A DNA stretch of 56,235 bases, from positions 1-56,235 of the forward strand of contig JAHQWK010000006.1 of the NCBI GenBank assembly GCA_029856145.1. Direction: 5' to 3'. The notes under the pieces are model-generated. The model searched no databases, was not told the origin of the DNA, and saw only the letters and a program-made list of their open reading frames with translations. Each line of letters begins with the position of its first letter. The first letter of the stretch is position 1. The position numbers and the translations under genes are program-made. Of the stretch, positions 27,432 to 33,823 are shown one piece after another. The stretch is from Promethearchaeia archaeon. Its GTDB lineage: Archaea > Asgardarchaeota > Lokiarchaeia > Sigyniarchaeales > SOKP01.

Positions 27432-27947
27432 CTATAACTTTTTTATAAGTTCTTTTGCTAGCAACTCAAAAGCTAATTGAACGTTTTCTCCTGTTTTTGA
27501 AGAAATTTTTAAATAATTAAAAAAACCATAATTCTCCTTAAGTTTTAATGCAAAATCGTCATCAATAGTAATTTGATCTTTCAAGTCTAATTTTGTTCCT
27601 AAGAATATGATAGGGTTATCAGGATTCTCCTGTCTACAAATGTCAACCCATTGTCCAATTTGTTCTAAACTTGATGGTCTGGTGAGATCAAAGAGTATTA
27701 AGGCACCTCTGGCACCTTTTGCATAATTTTTTAATAGAGGTCTAAAATGCTCCTGACCACCAAAATCCCATACTTGGAGTAAAATTTTATTCCCTTCTAT
27801 GTTAAGTTCTTTTAAAAAAAATTCAACTCCGATTGTCATACGTGTGTCAGCGAGAAATCTGCCTTCAATATACCGATAAAGGAGTGTTGTTTTCCCAACA
27901 CCGCCCTCTCCCGCTGTAACGACCTTTAAAAGTATAGATTTTGGCAC
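27432..27947 (-). CDS. Ras-superfamily small GTPase
   Basis: A 171-residue protein: G1 GEGGVGKTT (about 13-21), switch I TRMTIGVEFFLKEL, G3 WDFGGQEHF, G4 GTKLDL (Thr in place of the usual Asn) and G5 ISSKTGENV. The DFGGQE form is shared with the gene at 28507-29028, a clear paralogue, and resembles Arf/G-alpha-like G3 boxes, though the rest is Rab/Ras-like. There is no lipid-modification cysteine at the C-terminus. The two paralogues flank a PIN-nuclease gene on the same strand, so the three may be one transcription unit or a duplication. Confidence 0.93.
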   Translation of the reverse strand: MPKSILLKVVTAGEGGVGKTTLLYRYIEGRFLADTRMTIGVEFFLKELNIEGNKILLQVWDFGGQEHFRPLLKNYAKGARGALILFDLTRPSSLEQIGQWVDICRQENPDNPIIFLGTKLDLKDQITIDDDFALKLKENYGFFNYLKISSKTGENVQLAFELLAKELIKKL

Positions 27948-28066
27948 AGTGTTTCCTCAATTTCATAAATAAATAAAATTTTAGATTATATATTAATCTA
28001 AGAATTACAAGAGTATAAACATTTTTTATTGAAATTTTAAAATGTATTAATTATTTTATATTTTTT

Positions 28067-28510
28067 TTAAGCTCTGTCAATGGATAAATATTTCTTTTGT
28101 CTCAAAAATATTGTATTAATCTTAATTATTTTTGCTTTTTTACGCAATTCTGAATCATTTGTCGCCAGATATATGTTTTGATTTTCCAATTTTAAGTTTT
28201 TTAACATTCTTAGTATAAAATCATCAGTAGTTTCATTTTCTTTTTTGATATACTCCAAGATTCCAATATTATACTTTTGCTTATTTTTTTCTAGGTATAA
28301 TAACCCTGATTCAAGGAACCTTTTAAAATTAGTAGCTCTCGGGTCCCTCTTTCTTTTCGATTCTAATTCATTAAGAATTTGTTGATATATTATAAATCTT
28401 AAGTTTCCTTCAATTTTTAATCGAATTTCATCAAAATAATCTATTTTAAATTGAAAAGGAAGTAAAATGAAATTAGAATCGATTACAACTAAATTCTTAT
28501 TGGATTTCAA
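28067..28510 (-). CDS. PIN-domain nuclease, Fcf1/VapC9-like
   Basis: A 147-residue protein with the acidic residues of a PIN nuclease: LVVIDSNFILLP (first Asp), QQILNELESKRKR (Glu), ENETTDDFILRML (Asp) and IYLATNDSELRKKAKII (TND-S-E-L). The last is typical of the Fcf1/Utp23 and VapC9-like rRNA-processing group. It should be a metal-dependent RNase. The start is TTG at 28510, overlapping the stop of the upstream GTPase (TTGA overlap), so translation is coupled. No antitoxin gene is adjacent, which favours a housekeeping RNA-processing role. Confidence 0.82.
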   Translation of the reverse strand: MKSNKNLVVIDSNFILLPFQFKIDYFDEIRLKIEGNLRFIIYQQILNELESKRKRDPRATNFKRFLESGLLYLEKNKQKYNIGILEYIKKENETTDDFILRMLKNLKLENQNIYLATNDSELRKKAKIIKINTIFLRQKKYLSIDRA

Positions 28511-29028
28511 TAGGCTTGGCGCTCTAATATTTTTCTTGTTAAAACATCGAAAGCTTTTTGAACATTTTCGCCCGTTTTGGAAGAAATTTTGAGATAATCA
28601 ATCAAATTAAATTCACTAAGAAAAGATTTTGCATAATCGTCTTCGACCATGATCTCATCATCTAAATCTAATTTTGTACCTAAAAAGAGAACAGGAAGAT
28701 CTGGGGCACCTTTCCGCACAATATTAAGCCATTGTTGCAAATTTTCTAAAGTGGTTATTCGAGTAAGATCAAACATTAACAATGCCCCCTTAGCTCCTAA
28801 GACGTAACTTTCAAGTAAAAAACGAAATCTTTCTTGTCCACCGAAATCCCAGAGCTGCAATGTACAATGTTTGGAATCAATCTCGGTCTCTTTTAAAAAA
28901 AACTCCACCCCGATAGTCATTTTTGTCTCGGCCGAGAATTTTCCCTCGACATACCTGTGAAGCAGTGTTGTTTTCCCTACTCCTCCTTCCCCTGCAGTCA
29001 TTATTTTGAGTATATACTTGGCCGGCAT
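28507..29028 (-). CDS. Ras-superfamily small GTPase coupled to a PIN gene
   Basis: A 173-residue protein: G1 GEGGVGKTT (about 13-21), switch I TKMTIGVEFFLKET, G3 WDFGGQERF, G4 GTKLDL and G5 ISSKTGENV. It is highly similar to the GTPase at 27432-27947 over its full length. It has Thr in place of Asn in G4, as in its sister. Its stop codon overlaps the TTG start of the PIN gene by 4 bases, so a GTPase and an RNase are made from one message. No lipid-anchor cysteine. Confidence 0.93.
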   Translation of the reverse strand: MPAKYILKIMTAGEGGVGKTTLLHRYVEGKFSAETKMTIGVEFFLKETEIDSKHCTLQLWDFGGQERFRFLLESYVLGAKGALLMFDLTRITTLENLQQWLNIVRKGAPDLPVLFLGTKLDLDDEIMVEDDYAKSFLSEFNLIDYLKISSKTGENVQKAFDVLTRKILERQAY

Positions 29029-29335
29029 TGTTGTTATTCTCTTCTTGATTTTTGGGCGATTAGTCTTAAATATTACTCTTCTGGAGCTTTTTATTAAGAT
29101 TATTAAATATTTATGTTATAATGATAATCAAAAAACGTATTAATATTCTTTTTTGAAACGATATTTTGAAATTAATTAAATTGAATAATAATTTTTTGTT
29201 TTTGTTTTTTATGGTTTCTTTGAATTTAAATCAATAAAAAAGAATTTAAAAATAAATTTTATTAATTTCGGTATAATAATTACTATTAGTCTTTTTTTGG
29301 AAATATTAATAGATATACATATAAGGTGATTAAAT
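29029..29335. other. divergent intergenic region
   Basis: 307 bases between a minus-strand GTPase gene and a plus-strand cupin gene, hence a double promoter region. Very AT-rich, with several TATA-like stretches and long T and A runs. I see no open frame, RNA gene or repeat worth naming. Confidence 0.6.
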
Positions 29336-29629
29336 ATGAAAATGAAAAAGAAAGTTCCAACTGAAGAAGAATTAAACAAACTAAAAGTAAATTCATGGGG
29401 TACGTGGAGTAAAGAAGTCAGTGAATTTGATTGGTCATATGGTGATACAGAAACTTGTTATATTTTGGATGGAGAGGTAGAAGTGACAGATTCAGATACA
29501 GGAGAGAAAATCGAATTTAAGAAGGGTGAGCTTGTTCAATTTGAAAAAGGCTTAAAATGTGTTTGGAATGTGAAAAGACCAATAAGAAAGCATTTTAGTT
29601 TTGATCTAAATTTTGGAGATATTGATTAA
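29336..29629 (+). CDS. cupin (DUF861/cupin_3-like) protein
   Basis: A 97-residue single cupin barrel: NSWGTWSKEVSEFDWSYGDTETCYILDGEVEVTD, then KGELVQFEKGLKCVWNVKRPIRKHF. The W-G-T-W and E-T-CYILDGEVEVT pattern is that of the DUF861/cupin_3 family. Motif 1 lacks the usual pair of His residues, so metal binding is doubtful. Start ATG at 29336; GGTGA at 29324-29328 provides the Shine-Dalgarno. Such proteins are often linked to small-molecule catabolism, but no pathway partner is adjacent. Confidence 0.8.
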   Translation: MKMKKKVPTEEELNKLKVNSWGTWSKEVSEFDWSYGDTETCYILDGEVEVTDSDTGEKIEFKKGELVQFEKGLKCVWNVKRPIRKHFSFDLNFGDID

Positions 29630-29735
29630 TCCTCCTTTTTTTTCTTTTTATTTTTTTATCGCTTCAAAAAATAAAATTATAAATACCATTAATAAACAGT
29701 TAGATTAATAAAACTAAGATTTAAACCGATTTAAA

Positions 29736-30218
29736 ATGGATAATGAATCACAAATAGATATTAAAACCTTAAGACCAAATCAATTAGGATATGTCTATAA
29801 GGATATTGAGAAACACGCTAAAATTATGGAATCTTTCTTAGGTGCTTCAAAATTCGTTATTTTTGACCCCCTTGAATTAGATGTTACTGTTCGGGGAGTT
29901 AAAAAGAAATTTACAATAAAGTCAGGTTTTGGCAGGATTTTTGATACTGAAATTGAATTACTTCAACCAGTAGAGGGAGAATCAATCTATACAGAGTTTT
30001 TAGAAGAAGGAAGAGAAGGACTACATCATGTAAGTTATAAAGTTGATAATATCTCCGCTTATATTGATGAATTTAAGAAAACCGGAATAAAAGTTTTACA
30101 ATGGGGCTTGCTTGTAAAATTAGTTTATGTTTATTTAGATACTGAGAAAATTTTTAACACAATAATTGAGTTTACTGAGGAACTCAAAAGGGGAATGAGG
30201 AATACATTGAGTTTTTAG
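29736..30218 (+). CDS. glyoxalase/VOC-superfamily protein
   Basis: A 160-residue VOC-fold protein with two beta-alpha-beta-beta-beta modules: NQLGYVYKDIEKHAKIMESFLGASKF ... TEIELLQPVEGESIYTEF, and GLHHVSYKVDNISAYIDEFKKTGIKVL ... IIEFTEEL. The GLHHVSYKV and final IEFTE supply the His and Glu metal ligands of methylmalonyl-CoA epimerase/glyoxalase-type members, and ELLQPVEGES is also epimerase-like. Reaction uncertain. It lies 106 bases after the cupin gene. Confidence 0.8.
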   Translation: MDNESQIDIKTLRPNQLGYVYKDIEKHAKIMESFLGASKFVIFDPLELDVTVRGVKKKFTIKSGFGRIFDTEIELLQPVEGESIYTEFLEEGREGLHHVSYKVDNISAYIDEFKKTGIKVLQWGLLVKLVYVYLDTEKIFNTIIEFTEELKRGMRNTLSF

Positions 30219-30219
30219 T

Positions 30220-30765
30220 TTATATTTCAAATCGCTGCTTGTCTTTGTGTTCTTTTACTGAAATTTCTCTCTCACTGAGTCTATTAAGTTTTACTAAACT
30301 ATCTTTCATTGCTTTAATCTCTGCGCGAGTAGTAACCTTATAATCTTTTAAATTATCAAGGATTTCTTTCTCACTAAAACCTTTATTATAGACTTCTTCG
30401 AATTTTGCGATTGTTTTCTCATGATAGAAAATATATTGTTTATTTAAGAAAGCAATTAACCAGTCTTTTTTTTCTTGTTTTTGAGATAATTCAAACATCT
30501 CATCCTGTATTTTTAGTAAAGATTTCTTAAACTTTCGTGCAATTAACTCATCTTCAATTTTATAGTATTTTCTTAGGAATTTATGAAGTTTTCTTTTAAA
30601 AAGCAATCTTGGAACATATGATAACAAGAACAACACTAATGTGATACCGGACATCCAAATAGCAGCTATGGGATTATAAATGGCTACAATTAGGATAATA
30701 GCCACAAGAAAAAGAAACCATCTTCTTCCAATTGTTTTTATTATAACAATATACTTTTTTGGCAA
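30220..30765 (-). CDS. membrane protein with two N-terminal helices
   Basis: A 181-residue protein with two close hydrophobic segments (about 14-30 and 33-50; WFLFLVAIILIVAIYNPIAAIWMSGITLVLFLLSYV), then a 125-residue Lys/Glu-rich helical cytosolic domain (KSLLKIQDEMFELSQKQEKKDWLIAFLNKQ) ending in KDKQRFEI. No family recognised. It ends one base from the end of the VOC gene on the other strand. Confidence 0.55.
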   Translation of the reverse strand: MPKKYIVIIKTIGRRWFLFLVAIILIVAIYNPIAAIWMSGITLVLFLLSYVPRLLFKRKLHKFLRKYYKIEDELIARKFKKSLLKIQDEMFELSQKQEKKDWLIAFLNKQYIFYHEKTIAKFEEVYNKGFSEKEILDNLKDYKVTTRAEIKAMKDSLVKLNRLSEREISVKEHKDKQRFEI

Positions 30766-30841
30766 GGTTTCAGACTAAGAATTATTCCGTATTAATTAAA
30801 GATATAATTTATTGCTTAAAAACTTAATTTTAGATGAAAAT

Positions 30842-30849
30842 AAAAAGGT
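30842..30849 (-). terminator. T-rich terminator of the 5S RNA
   Basis: On the minus strand the sequence just past the 5S processing stem reads CCTTTTTATTTTC, a T run of the kind that stops archaeal RNA polymerase. Confidence 0.5.
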
Positions 30850-30854
30850 AAACC

Positions 30855-31046
30855 ACGTATAACCACATAAAAAAGCGTGACCGGGTATTTTCCTTGTATG
30901 CCATGACCGTAAGCTAACTTACAGTTTGTAGTTTCCCATAGATCGCAACTACAGTACTATCTACAACGCGAAACAAGTTTAACTTCCGGGTTCGGATGGT
31001 TCCAGCGCAGTAGCGAATTGCTACTAATTTATGTGGTTATGAACGT
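30855..31046 (-). repeat. processing stem around the permuted 5S, with bulge-helix motif
   Basis: Bases 30859-30871 and 31028-31040 are perfect 13-bp inverted repeats. After a 2-base bulge, ACGT at 30855-30858 and 31043-31046 extends the stem. Inside, GCG (31008-31006) pairs with CGC (30877-30875). CUGG (31005-31002) pairs with CCGG (30884-30881). These are set apart by the 3-nt bulge UCA (30880-30878), with AAC (31001-30999) on the other strand after CUGG. This is the strand arrangement of an archaeal bulge-helix-bulge site, though the inner helix is open (bulge-helix-loop). A small hairpin (AGUAGC with GCUACU) sits at 31024-31008. It parallels the processing stems of archaeal 16S and 23S rRNA. 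Confidence 0.65.
30879..30999 (-). rRNA. rrf: 5S ribosomal RNA, circularly permuted gene
   Basis: On the minus strand, CCGAACCCGGAAGUUAAAC (loop C/helix III) is followed by helix V (UUGUAG with CUACAA), AGUACU, the GCGA loop and GGGAA: the 3' half of an archaeal 5S. Instead of ending, the RNA turns in a UUAG loop (30917-30914) that caps an 8-bp helix I (30925-30918 with 30913-30906). It then continues as the normal 5' half: GGUCAU, helix II strand ACAAG (pairs with CUUGU), GGAAAAUACCCGGUC. The order is 3' half then 5' half. Joining 30879 to 30999 recreates CCCGGUC-CCAUCCGAAC and a 121-nt 5S, the standard length. It stands apart from 16S/23S genes. Ends are predicted from a bulge-helix model. 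Confidence 0.85.
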
Positions 31047-31094
31047 AATTTTGAACCATTTTATAAGGTCGGTTATTTTATAAGAAAATACTTA

Positions 31095-31102
31095 CTTATA
31101 TA
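31095..31102 (-). promoter_or_regulatory. candidate TATA box of the 5S gene
   Basis: TATATAAG on the minus strand would start RNA near 31070. A second candidate, TTATAAAA at 31076-31083, would start it near 31050, just outside the processing stem. The sequence alone does not decide between them. Confidence 0.4.
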
Positions 31103-31222
31103 TGGTTACAAGTAAATAGGAAAAATTAAAGCTAATAAAAAAACTTTACTGTAATATATTTAATAGATTTGGAGAAAGATAAGTTTAAAAAGGAATAATG
31201 TAATAAATTTACATTAGATTTA

Positions 31223-33379
31223 TCAAATCTCTCTTTCAATACGAGTGGCTTTTTTTAATCCATAAAATGTAATATAACCAGAAATTCCAATAACTCCAAT
31301 GATGGTAATCATAGAGATCACTGATATGTAATTCATTAATGGAGTTGGGATTAATAGAGTAAATGAAGAATCTTGGAAAATAATTGTATTATTGGCATAA
31401 TCTCTTGTAATAATAAAATAAGAGTATTTACCTGGTATTAACTTCTCGGTGTTAATAGGGAATAGTTCTTTATTTTCTTTAATGCTATTTGATAATCCAT
31501 AGTAAGTATAATCAGTAAAATTATTTTTAGATAAATATACATATACACATTCTATCCCTGATTTATTGTCATGAGTTTCAATATTGAAAGTAGTTATAAC
31601 TGAAGTTTTAGGATTCTTAGGGCTACATTCTACTCCCATTAACAGAGGTTTATTGTCATCTGGAAGTGCCGTAAAATTGAAATAAGATGGGATTAAATTG
31701 TGCCCTGTAATTGTCACATTATATAACTCATTTGCTTGAGCGGGGACGCGAAAATTCGCTAAACCAGTGTCATCCGCGTATGCAGTATGATATTTTCCAT
31801 CAGAAGTTCTTAAATGAACTTTTGCATAAGGCACATCTTTACCATCAATATCTTTAATAGATATCGACACTAATTGACCCTCATAAACACTTTCAGAAAA
31901 AGGATTTAATGCTGCTTTAGGTCTGTCTGTATAAATATCAAGCTCCGGATCGCCCAAAAGGCAATAAGTCAAAATATTTTTGCGTTCAAAATCTAATTCT
32001 GTTGAACCAAAATCCTTGGTATAATAATCGCTATTCATATATGCAATTTTTGAATCATAAAGAGCCCTACCTTGTTGAAACTTTTTGTTAACAAAAAATT
32101 CTTTCCAGAATAATTTTGCATTTCCACGATTTAACATTTCGAGATCATAATCATCTGTAAAATACCATGTGACTCTTAACCCTCCAATTGCTCCAATCGC
32201 ACCACCATCTTCTTTTTTTATTAATGTTTCACCAATACTATCATCACTAAAATCATAACTCGATGTTGAGCAAGCATCTAAGTACACTAAAGAAGGCATA
32301 TGATCATTCGAGCTAGTACTAGCATCTGATGAACGATACCCCACTGTAGTGGGATTTCTGTAGTATGCTGTTGGAAGACCATGGCCCACCATCAATACTG
32401 TAGAAAATCCATCATTAAAATAATTATCAAGATCTGTTCGGGTAAGATTGTTTCCTTCTTCTACTAAATGAGTGTAATTCACTTCGTTTTTAGCAAAATT
32501 TTCTATAATATAACTTGTTAAGCGGCTTTCATATTCTCCATCAGGATCAGAGCCACTAGGATAATCAGATATTCCTCCTGCTAACAACATACTATTCATC
32601 CAATCACCAATATTAGGATTAGTCTCATATTTCAATGTTTTATTTACCATAATTTCAAGTTCGTTAGCATTATTTGCGGGAAACCTCCCTACATAAACTT
32701 CTGGATCCCAAGAGATTTCATCTAATCCATAAGCATTATCCGGATTATCCGGATTATCTGGATTAGTCGGACTTTCTCCCCAATTTCCATCTCCATCACT
32801 ATTCCAAGTCCCATTAAGATCTGCATAATAGAAATCTGTAGGTTTATATTCTTCTCCTCCAACTGTTTCTGTTCTCCCACCACCCCATCTTGATACATCC
32901 GGGTTATACACTTTCCTAATCGGAATTAAATCCCCTTGAGCATTTTCAGTATCTCCTGCTAAGAGAACCCATCTTATATTTTCTCTATTATAATACCATT
33001 TAATCATGTTCCGAATTCGTTCTGCATCATCCACCCCCTCATATAAAGAGAAATTACTTAAAATGATTGTTTTGACACCTTTTTCATTTTTCCAGTCCAT
33101 TAAAGGTTTCACAGCATTGATAAAATCTGTGTTATTTGGAGTTATAATTAACATTTCGATTTTTGGATTATACCAGCTATCGTTTAATTTGGTATAATCG
33201 ATATCTGGTAAAATAGATATATCGATATCTAAATATCCATTAGAAATTCTTGGATTTTCTGACCGGTAATATTCTGTTGTATTTATTAAATTATTGGATA
33301 AAAATATATTGATTAGGGGAGAAAAAGCTAATAAAAAGATAGACAAGTAGATAAATTTTTTAGGAAAAAGTCTAACCAT
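31223..33379 (-). CDS. membrane-anchored gingipain-like (C25) cysteine protease
   Basis: A 718-residue exported protein with an N-terminal signal/anchor (about 8-29; FIYLSIFLLAFSPLINIFL). The C25-type catalytic domain (about 70-510) has LIITPNNTDFINAVKPLMDWKNEKG, IRWVLLAGD, catalytic His333 in VGHGLP and catalytic Cys370 in LDACST. An Ig-like/CarboxypepD-type beta domain follows (about 520-590), then another beta domain and a C-terminal transmembrane helix (about 685-707) before a basic tail. This topology puts the protease outside the cell, tethered at its C-terminus. It probably digests peptides or processes surface proteins. A tandem NPD repeat lies near residue 210. No classical propeptide is evident. 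Confidence 0.88.
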   Translation of the reverse strand: MVRLFPKKFIYLSIFLLAFSPLINIFLSNNLINTTEYYRSENPRISNGYLDIDISILPDIDYTKLNDSWYNPKIEMLIITPNNTDFINAVKPLMDWKNEKGVKTIILSNFSLYEGVDDAERIRNMIKWYYNRENIRWVLLAGDTENAQGDLIPIRKVYNPDVSRWGGGRTETVGGEEYKPTDFYYADLNGTWNSDGDGNWGESPTNPDNPDNPDNAYGLDEISWDPEVYVGRFPANNANELEIMVNKTLKYETNPNIGDWMNSMLLAGGISDYPSGSDPDGEYESRLTSYIIENFAKNEVNYTHLVEEGNNLTRTDLDNYFNDGFSTVLMVGHGLPTAYYRNPTTVGYRSSDASTSSNDHMPSLVYLDACSTSSYDFSDDSIGETLIKKEDGGAIGAIGGLRVTWYFTDDYDLEMLNRGNAKLFWKEFFVNKKFQQGRALYDSKIAYMNSDYYTKDFGSTELDFERKNILTYCLLGDPELDIYTDRPKAALNPFSESVYEGQLVSISIKDIDGKDVPYAKVHLRTSDGKYHTAYADDTGLANFRVPAQANELYNVTITGHNLIPSYFNFTALPDDNKPLLMGVECSPKNPKTSVITTFNIETHDNKSGIECVYVYLSKNNFTDYTYYGLSNSIKENKELFPINTEKLIPGKYSYFIITRDYANNTIIFQDSSFTLLIPTPLMNYISVISMITIIGVIGISGYITFYGLKKATRIEREI
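32736..32771 (+). repeat. 9-bp tandem repeat within the C25 protease gene
   Basis: Four units of a TTATCCGGA-like 9-mer (two exact, then TTATCTGGA and TTAGTCGGA). In the protease frame they encode NPD-NPD-NPD, an Asp/Asn/Pro-rich loop that may bind calcium or simply vary in length by slippage. Confidence 0.8.
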
Positions 33380-33471
33380 TAATTATCAAGATAACAATTT
33401 ATTAACAATATATATATTATAGGATATAAAGATTTAAAAATAAGAATTTAATTGTTATAAAAAAAATTTTT

Positions 33472-33699
33472 ATGGTTATTATGCCACTTCGATTTAATTT
33501 TTGCCCACATTGTGAAGAAAAAATAATATTTGAAATTGAGATGAAAGACATTAATTCTAGCCATTATCCTGCTCCAGTTTATATCGTATGCAAACTGTGC
33601 CATAAATTATCAACATTTTATGTGGACAGTTTCTTACGAGTATCTTATAAAGAGCTTGATAAAAAAACAGGTGGTATCACGACGATTAATACACAATGA
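33472..33699 (+). CDS. small zinc-ribbon protein
   Basis: A 75-residue protein with two zinc knuckles: FNFCPHCEEKIIFE near the N-terminus and VYIVCKLCHKLSTFYV about 35 residues later, the pattern of a rubredoxin-like zinc ribbon. Start ATG at 33472 or, in the same frame, 33481. No catalytic features. It may bind nucleic acid or support a larger complex. Single gene upstream of aIF2-gamma. Confidence 0.65.
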   Translation: MVIMPLRFNFCPHCEEKIIFEIEMKDINSSHYPAPVYIVCKLCHKLSTFYVDSFLRVSYKELDKKTGGITTINTQ

Positions 33700-33823
33700 T
33701 AGATTTTATAGCTATTTTTTTTTAACAAACCCTATATATTGATTAATTTAATAAAAAATACTACCTTAATTGTTCTTAGGAAACTAAATATATAGGAGTT
33801 AAAAACACTAAAATTAAATTAAT

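Noticed and set aside
30861..31038. Conventional 5S rRNA with helix I formed by the outer stem and a large expansion
   Set aside because: The loop A/helix II 5' landmarks (GGUCAU, ACAAGG, AAA, ACCCGGU) lie after helix V instead of before helix III, so expansion cannot explain the order; rotation gives the normal 121 nt.
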